A DNA stretch of 64,000 nt from assembly GCF_041154505.1 (NCBI RefSeq), contig NZ_AP028672.1, positions 1,377,001 through 1,441,000 of the forward strand, read 5' to 3'. The stretch comes from Acidovorax sp. A79. GTDB taxonomy: Bacteria > Pseudomonadota > Gammaproteobacteria > Burkholderiales > Burkholderiaceae_C. Positions 1 to 7,699 of this stretch are shown here, piece after piece (positions within the stretch are counted from its first letter, which is position 1; each line of letters starts with the position of its first letter). A model generated the notes under the pieces. That model had not been told where the DNA came from. It worked only from the letters and a program-made list of their open reading frames with translations, and made no database searches. Made by a program: the position numbers and the translations under genes.

Positions 1-1482
1 GCTCACGCGGCCCGGGTACTCGCGCTCCTGGTGCATGCGAATGGTGCCGTACATGGCGTTGTCCAGCAGCACCACGATGATCGGCAGGCCGTACTGCACG
101 GCGGTCGCGAACTCCTGGCCGTGCATCAGGAAGTCGCCGTCACCCGCGAAGATCACCACCTCGCGCTGCGGCCACAGGCGCTTGCCGCCCACACCGGCCG
201 GCAGGCCGTAACCCATCGACCCGCTGGTGGGCGCGAGCTGGCTGGCATAGGTGGTGAAGGGCCAGAAGCGGTGCACCCACGTGGCGAAGTTGCCCGCGCC
301 GTTGCAGAAGATGGTGTCGGCGGGCAGCACGTCCTTGAGGTGCTGCATCACCTGGCCCATCTGCAGATCACCGGGGATGCGGATGGGCGCGGTGTCGCTC
401 CAGGCCAGGTAGTCGGCATGGGCGGCTTCGGTGTGGGCCTTCCACGGCACCGGCGCCGCAGGGCGCACGGCATCCAATGCCGCGGCGAAGGCCTGCGGCG
501 TGGCGTGGATGGCCTGCGTGGGGCGGTACAGCTTGCCCAGTTCATCGGCATCGGCATGCACATGCACCAGGGGCTGTGCGGGCGTGGGGATGCCGAACAG
601 CTCGTAGCCCTGCGACGGCACTTCGGACAGGCGCCCGCCCACCACCAGCACCAGGTCGGACGCGCGGATGCGCGCCAGCAGCTTGGGGTTCACGCCCAGG
701 CCCAGGTCGCCGCCATAGCAGGCGTGGGTGGCGGCAAACAGCATCTGCCGGCGGAACGAGCAGTACACCGGAATGGACCACGCCTCGGCAAACGCCGTGA
801 ACTCGCGCACCGCCTGCTCGGACCAGCGGCTGCCGCCCAGGATGGCCACGGGGCTCTGGGCGGCCTGCAGGCGCTGGGCCAGCTCGGCCATCTGCGCGGC
901 GCCGGGGTGGGTCTCGGTGACCTGGTAGGGCAGCGCATCGGCCACGCTGGCGGCTTCGGTCAGCATGTCTTCGGGCAGCGCCACCACCACCGGGCCGGGG
1001 CGGCCCGAGGTGGCGACGTGGAAGGCGCGCGAGATGAGTTCAGGCACACGCGCCGGGTCGTCGATCTGCACCACCCACTTGGCCATGGTGCCGAAGACCG
1101 CGCTGTAGTCGAGCTCCTGGAACGCCTCGCGCCCCATGGCGCCGCGCGCCACTTGCCCCACGAACAGGATCATCGGGGTCGAGTCCTGGTGCGCGATGTG
1201 CACCCCGGCTGACGCATTGGTGGCGCCCGGCCCGCGCGTCACGAAGCAGATGCCTGGCTGCCCCGTGAGCTTGCCCTGCGCCTCGGCCATCATGGCCGCG
1301 CCGCCTTCCTGGCGGCACACCGTCACGCCGATGTCCGCATCGTGCAGGGCATCGAGCACAGCCAGGTAGCTCTCGCCCGGCACGCAGAACAGCTGCTTGA
1401 CGCCATGGGTGATGAGCTGCTGCACCAGGATCTGGCCGCCGGTGCGGCTTGGGGCGGGGCTGGAGGTGGAAGGCGTGGTCAT
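1..1482 (-). CDS. ThDP-dependent enzyme, acetolactate-synthase-like (partial, 3' end beyond left edge)
   Basis: The first 494 residues are present and the reading frame runs off the left edge. The N-terminal Pyr domain carries the ThDP-activating glutamate in RQEGGAA (E59) and the RGPGATNAS loop. A central Rossmann-like domain follows, and the C-terminal PP domain has the Mg-ThDP motif GDG at 447-449 with its partner asparagine about 28 residues later (LLDN). This is the acetolactate synthase / benzoylformate decarboxylase fold. Substrate specificity cannot be read, and no regulatory subunit gene is adjacent, so a catabolic role is likelier than branched-chain amino acid synthesis. The ATG at 1482 is the first start and lies 48 bp after the aminotransferase gene on the same strand, so this is probably the last visible gene of the same operon. 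Confidence 0.85.
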   Translation of the reverse strand, partial: MTTPSTSSPAPSRTGGQILVQQLITHGVKQLFCVPGESYLAVLDALHDADIGVTVCRQEGGAAMMAEAQGKLTGQPGICFVTRGPGATNASAGVHIAHQDSTPMILFVGQVARGAMGREAFQELDYSAVFGTMAKWVVQIDDPARVPELISRAFHVATSGRPGPVVVALPEDMLTEAASVADALPYQVTETHPGAAQMAELAQRLQAAQSPVAILGGSRWSEQAVREFTAFAEAWSIPVYCSFRRQMLFAATHACYGGDLGLGVNPKLLARIRASDLVLVVGGRLSEVPSQGYELFGIPTPAQPLVHVHADADELGKLYRPTQAIHATPQAFAAALDAVRPAAPVPWKAHTEAAHADYLAWSDTAPIRIPGDLQMGQVMQHLKDVLPADTIFCNGAGNFATWVHRFWPFTTYASQLAPTSGSMGYGLPAGVGGKRLWPQREVVIFAGDGDFLMHGQEFATAVQYGLPIIVVLLDNAMYGTIRMHQEREYPGRVS

Positions 1483-1530
1483 GTCAAAAGGTCCGGAACG
1501 GGAAAATATCAAACGAGGAAAACAGGCGGG

Positions 1531-2757
1531 TCAGCGCAGCGCCTCGCACGCACGGCGGATACGTGAGCAGGCCCCCTGCAGGTCGGCCATACTGGCAGCG
1601 TACGAGATACGGAAATACGGCGCCAGCCCCAGCACGCTGCCCGGCACCACGGCCACGTGGAACTCGCGCAACAGGTAGTCGCAAAAATCGGCATCCGTGC
1701 GCAGCAGCGCGCCGCCCGGCGTGGTGCGGCCCAGCACGCCTTCGCAGCTGGCAAACGTGTAGAACGCACCCTCGGGCACGCGGCAGCGCAGGCCCGGCGA
1801 TGCGTTGAGCGAAGCCACCACGAGGTCGCGCCGCGCCTGGAACTCGCGGCAGCGCTCGGCCACCACGTCCTGCGGGCCGGTGAGCGCCGCCACCGCCGCC
1901 GCCTGGCTGATGGACGATGCGCACGACGTCGCCTGGCTCTGCACCACCGCCATGGCCGCGATCAGTGCACGCGGGCCCGCGCCGTAGCCGATGCGCCAGC
2001 CCGTCATGGCGTACGACTTGGACACGCCGTTCACCGTGAGCGTGCGCTCGCGCAGCGCGGGCAGCACGACCACCGGCGTGGCGAACGCATGGCCGTCGTA
2101 CAGGATGTGTTCGTAGATGTCGTCCGCCAGCACCCACACCCGCGGGTGGCGCAGCACCACCTCCAGAAGGGGCCGCAGTTGCTCGGCGCTGTAGGCCGTG
2201 CCGCTGGGGTTGGACGGCGAGTTGATGAACACCCAGCGCGTGCGCGGCGTGATGGCGGCATCGAGCTCCTGCGCCGTGATGCGAAAGCCGTTGTCTTCGC
2301 TGCACGGCACCACCACGGGCACACCGCCCGCGATCAGCACCATGTCGGCATACGAGGTCCAGTACGGCGCGGGCAGGATCACCTCGTCGCCGGGGTTCAG
2401 GCTGGCCATCAGCGCGTTGTAGATGACCTGCTTGGCACCGGCGCCCACCGTGATCTCATTGGTGGCGAACGCGAGGCCGTTGTCGCGGCGGAACTTGAGC
2501 TGGATCGCGGCCTTGAGCTCCGGCGTGCCGTCGAGCACCGTGTAGTGCGTGTCACCCCGCGCCATGGCGCGCTGCGCGGCCTCCTGGATGTGCACGGGCG
2601 TGTCGAAGTCCGGCTCGCCCAGGCCCAGCACGATCACGGGCTGACCCTGGCGCTTCAATTCATTGGCGGCCTGGGTGATGCGCACGATGTCCGACACGCC
2701 GATGGCGCTGATGCGGTCGGCCGCGCGAAAGGCTGTGGCGGGGATGGCGGCGTTCAT
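1531..2757 (-). CDS. PLP-dependent aminotransferase, class I/II (AspC-like)
   Basis: 408-residue fold-type I aminotransferase. Visible landmarks are GEPDFDTP (48-55), SPSNPSG (180-186), the pyridine-nitrogen aspartate in ADDIYEH (D212) and the Schiff-base lysine in NGVSKSYAMTGWRIGY (K247). An arginine in PYFRISYA near the C-terminus would bind the substrate alpha-carboxylate. The chosen ATG overlaps the TGA of the upstream binding-protein gene (ATGA), which indicates translational coupling; the longer frame upstream lies inside that gene and is not used. In an operon with an ALDH7-type dehydrogenase it could be an alpha-aminoadipate or branched-chain transaminase, but sequence alone gives only the subfamily. 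Confidence 0.9.
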   Translation of the reverse strand: MNAAIPATAFRAADRISAIGVSDIVRITQAANELKRQGQPVIVLGLGEPDFDTPVHIQEAAQRAMARGDTHYTVLDGTPELKAAIQLKFRRDNGLAFATNEITVGAGAKQVIYNALMASLNPGDEVILPAPYWTSYADMVLIAGGVPVVVPCSEDNGFRITAQELDAAITPRTRWVFINSPSNPSGTAYSAEQLRPLLEVVLRHPRVWVLADDIYEHILYDGHAFATPVVVLPALRERTLTVNGVSKSYAMTGWRIGYGAGPRALIAAMAVVQSQATSCASSISQAAAVAALTGPQDVVAERCREFQARRDLVVASLNASPGLRCRVPEGAFYTFASCEGVLGRTTPGGALLRTDADFCDYLLREFHVAVVPGSVLGLAPYFRISYAASMADLQGACSRIRRACEALR

Positions 2758-3665
2758 TGCTGGTAGGACTCCAGGGGCTTGTCGTTGGGTGCGGAGAACA
2801 GCTGGCGCAGCGTGGTGCCCAGCGGCAAATTCAGGCTCATGTTCTTGGGCGGAATGGGGTTCACGAACCACTTGGTGTAGATCTTTTCCATCTCGCCGCT
2901 CTGCATCAGCCGGGTGAGCACGCCGTCCACCGCGGCCTTGAAGGTGGGGTCGTCCTTGCGGAACAGCAGCGCGATCGGCTCGGCGCCCAGCGGCTCGCCC
3001 ACGATGCGGTAGGCCGACGGGTCCTTGGAGTTGGAGATCAGGCCCGCCAGCAGGTTGTCGTCCAGCACGAACGCATCAGCGCGGCCGGATTCGAGCAGCA
3101 TGAAGCTCTCGTGGTGGTCCTTGCCCAGCACCGTCTTGACGGGTGCGCCCAGCGTGCGCTCCTGCTTGCGCAGCAGCTGCACGGCCGTGGTGCCGGTGGA
3201 GGCCGCGATCGTGCGGTTGCCCAGCTGGCTGATGGACTTTAGGTCCGAATCCTTGCGCACCGCCATGCGCACCTCGCTCACATAGGTGGTCACGGCAAAA
3301 GCCACCTGCTGCTGGCGCGCCAGGTTGTTGGTGGTGGGGCCGCAGCCGATGTCCAGCGTGCCGTTCTGCACCAGCGGCATCGTGTTCTGCGCCGTCACGG
3401 CCATGTACTCGAGCTTCGCGTCGGGCACGATTTCCTTGAGCACGCGCTCGCACAGCTCCACATGGTAGCCCACATATTTCTCGTTGGCCCCCAGTGCGTA
3501 GGCCATGGGCGGCGAGGTCTCGCGCACGCCCAGCACCGCCTTGCCCGATGCCTTGATCTTCTCCAGCGTGGGCATGGCGGGTTGCGCCTGCGCGGGCACG
3601 AAGGCCGTGCAGGCCAGTGCGAGCCCTGCAGCGAGCGCGGTGAATGTCTTGCGGGAAATTGCCAT
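2754..3665 (-). CDS. Periplasmic amino-acid ABC transporter substrate-binding protein (family 3)
   Basis: 303 residues with a Sec signal peptide (hydrophobic core about 10-24, probable cleavage after AQA) and a type II periplasmic binding fold (SBP_bac_3). It resembles glutamate/aspartate-binding proteins such as GltI, seen in GVRETSPPMAYAL (46-58), TNNLARQQQVAF and the C-terminal IYTKWFVNPIPPKN. It should capture a polar amino acid for an ABC importer. No permease or ATPase gene is adjacent in this window, so the partner lies past the left edge or elsewhere. It is followed by the aminotransferase with an ATGA overlap and preceded by 97 bp after the FAD oxidoreductase gene. Confidence 0.88.
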   Translation of the reverse strand: MAISRKTFTALAAGLALACTAFVPAQAQPAMPTLEKIKASGKAVLGVRETSPPMAYALGANEKYVGYHVELCERVLKEIVPDAKLEYMAVTAQNTMPLVQNGTLDIGCGPTTNNLARQQQVAFAVTTYVSEVRMAVRKDSDLKSISQLGNRTIAASTGTTAVQLLRKQERTLGAPVKTVLGKDHHESFMLLESGRADAFVLDDNLLAGLISNSKDPSAYRIVGEPLGAEPIALLFRKDDPTFKAAVDGVLTRLMQSGEMEKIYTKWFVNPIPPKNMSLNLPLGTTLRQLFSAPNDKPLESYQQ

Positions 3666-3762
3666 GGTCGTTGTCTCCGGTTGTGTTGTGGTTGGCAGGT
3701 GGGAAAGCGTCGAAAAAGAGGAAGGGCCGGATGGGCGGGGCCCCGGTGCGGGGCTCCTGGGT

Positions 3763-4980
3763 TCAGATGACGTTCTTCTCCAGCAGCGGCTGGTTGCGCG
3801 CGATGCGCTCGATGGACAGCGGCGACAGGTCCAGGCTCTGGTAGCGCCCCGTCAGCATCAGCTCGGCCAGGCCGCGCCCCACGGCAGGGCACTGCTGCAG
3901 GCCATGGCCCGAGAACCCGTTGGCGAACACCAGGTTGTCGCACGTCGGATGCAGGCCCACGATGGCGTTGTGGTCGAAAGTGTTCATCTCGTAGTAGCCC
4001 GCCCAGGCGCCCTGCATGCGCAGTGCCTCGAAGCCCGGAATGCGCTCGGCCAGGGCAGGCCACACGTGGTCTTCAAAAGCGTGGTGCTCCGGCTCCAACG
4101 GCGCAAAGTCGGCATCGTCGCCAGCCTGCGGTGCAAAGCCGCAGATGAAGCCCGAGCCCTCGGGCCGCAGCCAGATGCCGCTGGTGTCGATGAGCAGCGG
4201 GCAGCCGGGCAGCGCCGCGGGGCTGGCCAGGTGGAACACCGTGCGGCGCTTGCCCACCACGGGCAGGCCGATGCCCGCCCAGCCCGCGATGGCCGCGGCC
4301 CAGGGGCCACCCGCGTTCACCGCAAAGCGGCACGGCAGCTCGCCACCGCTTTTCAGGCGGACGGCACGCACATGCCGCACGCCATCGCTAGCCACCACGT
4401 CCAGGCCCACGGCCTCATCGGCCACGTAGCGCACGCCCTGGCTCTGCGCCTTCTTGCGCAGCGCGGTCAGCAGCAGGTAGCCGTCGAACCATCCCTCGCC
4501 CGACAGCCCGAGCGACCCCAGCACCACGTCCTGCAGCGCCAGCCACGGAAAACGCCCGGCCAGCTGCTGCGGGCCGAGCAGCGCCACATCGGCGCCGTGA
4601 CGCTTTTGCAGCGCATGGTTCTCGCGCAGCGTGGCCTCGCCGGCCGCGGTGGCCAGGTACAGATAGCCGCCCTCGTGCAGGCCCACATCCGGCGCGTCGC
4701 CGCTGCAGGCCAGCAGCGTGTTCACATTGCGCAGAAAGTCGATGCCATAGGCCGAGATCTGGACATTGATGTCGGTGGAGAACTGCTGGCGGATGGAGCT
4801 GGCCGACAGCGCGGACGATGCGCGCGCATAGGTCGGGTCCCGCTCGACCACCACCACCGCGCAGCCCGGCTGCTGCAGCGTCAGGAAGTACGCGATGGCG
4901 CTGCCGATGACGCCGCCACCGATGACGACGATGGGTGGCGTTTCAGCCGGCATGAAAGCGCTTGCCACTGCGCTGCTCAC
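3763..4980 (-). CDS. FAD-dependent oxidoreductase, DAO family
   Basis: 405-residue D-amino-acid-oxidase-type flavoprotein. The dinucleotide motif GxGxxG is at 21-26 (VVIGGGVIGSAIAYFL), followed by the ribose-binding acid in VVVVERD. A substrate domain and the C-terminal FAD loop (FANGFSGHGLQQCPAVG) follow. Members oxidise secondary or primary amines such as sarcosine, glycine, pipecolate or D-amino acids. The most upstream start is a GTG that overlaps the TGA of the aldehyde dehydrogenase gene (GTGA), supporting coupled translation; an ATG nine codons downstream (4953) is the alternative. Next to an ALDH7-type enzyme, an amine or imino-acid dehydrogenase such as L-pipecolate oxidase is a reasonable but unproven guess. 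Confidence 0.85.
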   Translation of the reverse strand: MSSAVASAFMPAETPPIVVIGGGVIGSAIAYFLTLQQPGCAVVVVERDPTYARASSALSASSIRQQFSTDINVQISAYGIDFLRNVNTLLACSGDAPDVGLHEGGYLYLATAAGEATLRENHALQKRHGADVALLGPQQLAGRFPWLALQDVVLGSLGLSGEGWFDGYLLLTALRKKAQSQGVRYVADEAVGLDVVASDGVRHVRAVRLKSGGELPCRFAVNAGGPWAAAIAGWAGIGLPVVGKRRTVFHLASPAALPGCPLLIDTSGIWLRPEGSGFICGFAPQAGDDADFAPLEPEHHAFEDHVWPALAERIPGFEALRMQGAWAGYYEMNTFDHNAIVGLHPTCDNLVFANGFSGHGLQQCPAVGRGLAELMLTGRYQSLDLSPLSIERIARNQPLLEKNVI

Positions 4981-6512
4981 ACGTCGAAGGTCACGCCCTG
5001 CGCCAGCGGCAGTGCCGTGGAATAGTTGATGGTGTTCGTCGCCCTGCGCATGTAGGCTTTCCAGCTGTCGGAGCCCGCCTCGCGCCCGCCGCCGGTTTCC
5101 TTCTCGCCGCCAAACGCGCCGCCGATTTCCGCGCCGCTCGGGCCGATGTTCACGTTGGCAATGCCGCAGTCCGAGCCGGCTGCCGACATGAACAGCTCGG
5201 CCTCGCGCACATTGAGCGTGAAGATCGACGACGACAGGCCCGCGCCCACGGCGTTGTTCATCGCGATGGCTTCGTCCAGCGTGCTGTAGCGCACCACGTA
5301 CAGGATGGGCGCAAAGGTTTCGTGCAGCGCGGGGCCTTCATGGGCTTTCAACTCCACCAGAGCGGGGCGCACGTAATACGCATCCGCACCGCCCACGCCT
5401 TCCACGCGGCCACCACCGTGCACCGTAGCGCCCAGCGCGCGGCTTTGCTCCAGCGCTTTTTGCATGCCGTCAAACGCAGGGCGGTCTATCAGCGGGCCCA
5501 CCAGCGTGCCGGGCGTGCGCGGGTCGCCCACCTGCACGTTGGCGTACACCTTGGTCAGCTGGGGCACCAGCTGGTCGTAAATGCTCTCGTGCACAAACAG
5601 ACGGCGCAGCGTGGTGCAGCGCTGGCCCGCCGTGCCCATGGCGGCGAACGCAATGCCGCGCAGGGCCAGGTTCAAATCGGCCGAGGGCGCCACGATGGCG
5701 GCGTTGTTACCGCCCAGCTCCAGGATGCCGCGCGCAAAACGCGCTGCAAGGCGCGGGCCCACGGCGCGGCCCATGGCGGTGGAGCCCGTGGCTGACAGCA
5801 CGGGCACGCGGGCGTCATCCACCAGCACCTCGCCAATGTCGCGCTGGCCCACGATCAGCTCCAGCAGGCCTTCGGGCGCGTCGGCACCAAACCGCGCGAT
5901 GGCACGCTGCGCGATGGCGTGCGTGGCCAGGGCCGTGAGCGGGGTCTTTTCGGACGGCTTCCACACCACCGAATCACCACACACCAGCGCCAGCGCCGCG
6001 TTCCACGACCACACGGCCACCGGGAAGTTGAAGGCCGAGATCACGCCGCACACGCCCAGCGGGTGCCAGGTTTCCATCATGCGGTGGCCGGGGCGCTCGG
6101 TGGCAATCGTCAGGCCATACAGCTGGCGCGACAGGCCCACCGCGAAGTCGCAGATGTCGATCATCTCCTGCACCTCGCCCAGGCCTTCGGACGGAATCTT
6201 GCCCGCCTCGATGGTGACGAGCAGTCCCAGGTCCGCCTTGGCGGCGCGCAGCTCTTCGCCCAGCAGGCGCACCAGCTCGCCCCGGCGCGGCGCAGGCACG
6301 TTGCGCCAGGCCTGGAAGGCCGCATGCGCACGGCCGATGGCGGCGGTCGCCTCGGCGGGGCCGTGCTGCGGCACCCGGGCCAGCACCTCGCCCGTGATGG
6401 GCGAGCGGGCGGCCAGCGTGCCACCGGTGTAGCCCGCGCGGGGCACGCCCAGGCGTTGCAGCAATTGATCGACTTCGGTCACGAGGGGGGTGGCGGCAGG
6501 GGTGACGGACAT
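4977..6512 (-). CDS. Aldehyde dehydrogenase, ALDH7 (antiquitin/AmaB) type; probable piperideine-6-carboxylate / aminoadipate-semialdehyde dehydrogenase
   Basis: 511 residues, full length for the ALDH superfamily. FNFP (N162) and WKPSEKT (K185) contact substrate and cofactor, LELGGNN supplies the general base E265, and AGQRCTT supplies the nucleophile C299. The C-terminal stretch ETGGGREAGSDSW followed by KAYMRR and TNTINYS is what I recognise from ALDH7 / AmaB enzymes, which oxidise alpha-aminoadipate semialdehyde in lysine catabolism. The ATG at 6512 is preferred over an in-frame TTG at 6524. It is the first gene of the minus-strand operon and is divergent from a LysR regulator, which probably controls it. 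Family assignment is strong; the lysine pathway is inference. Confidence 0.85.
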   Translation of the reverse strand: MSVTPAATPLVTEVDQLLQRLGVPRAGYTGGTLAARSPITGEVLARVPQHGPAEATAAIGRAHAAFQAWRNVPAPRRGELVRLLGEELRAAKADLGLLVTIEAGKIPSEGLGEVQEMIDICDFAVGLSRQLYGLTIATERPGHRMMETWHPLGVCGVISAFNFPVAVWSWNAALALVCGDSVVWKPSEKTPLTALATHAIAQRAIARFGADAPEGLLELIVGQRDIGEVLVDDARVPVLSATGSTAMGRAVGPRLAARFARGILELGGNNAAIVAPSADLNLALRGIAFAAMGTAGQRCTTLRRLFVHESIYDQLVPQLTKVYANVQVGDPRTPGTLVGPLIDRPAFDGMQKALEQSRALGATVHGGGRVEGVGGADAYYVRPALVELKAHEGPALHETFAPILYVVRYSTLDEAIAMNNAVGAGLSSSIFTLNVREAELFMSAAGSDCGIANVNIGPSGAEIGGAFGGEKETGGGREAGSDSWKAYMRRATNTINYSTALPLAQGVTFDV

Positions 6513-6745
6513 GGCGGCTCGCAAGGATCAGAAGGGCAGGAAAAAGGGGCAGCGCAGGAGAAAACACGCAATGAAGGCGCCAATATCCGCCAATCCTGCC
6601 GCGCTGGATAGCAAAAAAATGGAACTACTTGATCACAAATTGGAATGAAGTACCTGAAAATAGCAGGAGCCCGCACCGCACACCGCATCAGTGCCACGGA
6701 CTTGAAAGGCCTTGCCTGGGCCACCGCCGATCATTCCCCCCACGC
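6513..6745. promoter_or_regulatory. Divergent control region between ALDH operon and LysR gene
   Basis: This 233-bp gap separates the minus-strand catabolic operon from the plus-strand LysR gene and is the expected site of LysR binding. It is locally AT-richer (about 6605-6660) than the flanking genes. An inverted repeat TACTT-N17-AAGTA spans 6626-6652 and is a candidate LysR contact site. No convincing -35/-10 pair could be assigned by eye. Confidence 0.4.
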
Positions 6746-7672
6746 ATGACCATGCTGCGCCGCTCCTTCCTGCCTTCCACCGCCGACCTGCTGGCCTTTG
6801 AAACGGCTGCCCGCCACCAGAGCGTGTCGCGCGCGGCCGAGGAGCTGCACCTCACGCAAAGCGCCGTGTCGCGCCAGATCCGCCAGCTGGAGGAGCAACT
6901 GGGCACCGCCCTCTTCCACCGCGTGCGCCAGCGCGTGGTGCTCACCGACGCGGGCCGCGTCTACGCCGCCGACGTGCTGGCCGTGCTGCAGCAGCTGTCG
7001 ACCAGCACGCAAAAGGCCATGGCGTTCGCGAGCACCGACGGCCTGCTCAACCTGGCCGTGCTGCCCACGCTGGGCACCCGCTGGCTCATCCCACGCCTGG
7101 GCGGCTTCATGGCCCAGCACCCCGAGGCCATGGTCAATTTTTCGGCCCGCACCGAGCCCTTTGATTTCGCGGGAACACCGTTCGACGCGGCCATCCACTT
7201 CGGTGCGCCGCACTGGGCGGGTGCCGTGTGCGAATACCTGATGCACGAAGAGACGGTGCCCGTGTGCAGCCCCGCCTACCGCGACCGCCACCACATCCGC
7301 ACGCCACAGGATCTGACCCGCGTGGTGCTGCTGCAGCAAAGCACGCGCCCCACCCAGTGGGCCGAGTGGTTCGAGCTGGTGGGCGCCCCCACGGCCCTGG
7401 CCCTGCGCGGCCCCCAGTCCGAACACTTCGCCATGATCGCCCAGGCCGCCGTCTCGCACCTGGGCGCGGCGCTGCTGCCGCGTTTCCTGATCGAGCAGGA
7501 GCTGGCGGCGGGCAGCCTGGTGGAGCTGTCGGGCACGGTACTGACCAGCACCGATGCGTACTACCTCGTGTACCCGGAGGCGCGCGCGCAGACGCCGCTG
7601 GTGAAGGCGTTCAGGGACTGGGTGGTGGGGGAATGCCAAGCACACTCGGCTGTGGCGCAGCACGGTGGCTAA
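6746..7672 (+). CDS. LysR-family transcriptional regulator (GcvA-like)
   Basis: 308 residues. An N-terminal winged helix-turn-helix (about 10-65) has the LysR recognition pattern RAAEELHLTQSAVSRQIRQL, followed by the linker helix and a type II periplasmic-binding-like effector domain (about 95-295). The sequence style resembles GcvA/AmpR-type regulators. The frame is open further upstream, but family alignment of the HTH places the start at the ATG at 6746 (MTMLRRSF), with MLRR two codons on as an alternative. It is divergent from the ALDH-FAD oxidoreductase operon, so it is probably that operon's regulator, with an amino acid or its catabolite as effector (inference). Confidence 0.9.
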   Translation: MTMLRRSFLPSTADLLAFETAARHQSVSRAAEELHLTQSAVSRQIRQLEEQLGTALFHRVRQRVVLTDAGRVYAADVLAVLQQLSTSTQKAMAFASTDGLLNLAVLPTLGTRWLIPRLGGFMAQHPEAMVNFSARTEPFDFAGTPFDAAIHFGAPHWAGAVCEYLMHEETVPVCSPAYRDRHHIRTPQDLTRVVLLQQSTRPTQWAEWFELVGAPTALALRGPQSEHFAMIAQAAVSHLGAALLPRFLIEQELAAGSLVELSGTVLTSTDAYYLVYPEARAQTPLVKAFRDWVVGECQAHSAVAQHGG

Positions 7673-7699
7673 GGCACGGACCGGCCTCCGCACAGGCCT

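Noticed and set aside
31..1212. Plus-strand ORF of 393 codons at the left edge
   Set aside because: It is antisense to the ThDP enzyme, which shows full ThDP motifs on the minus strand; its composition is that of a shadow frame.
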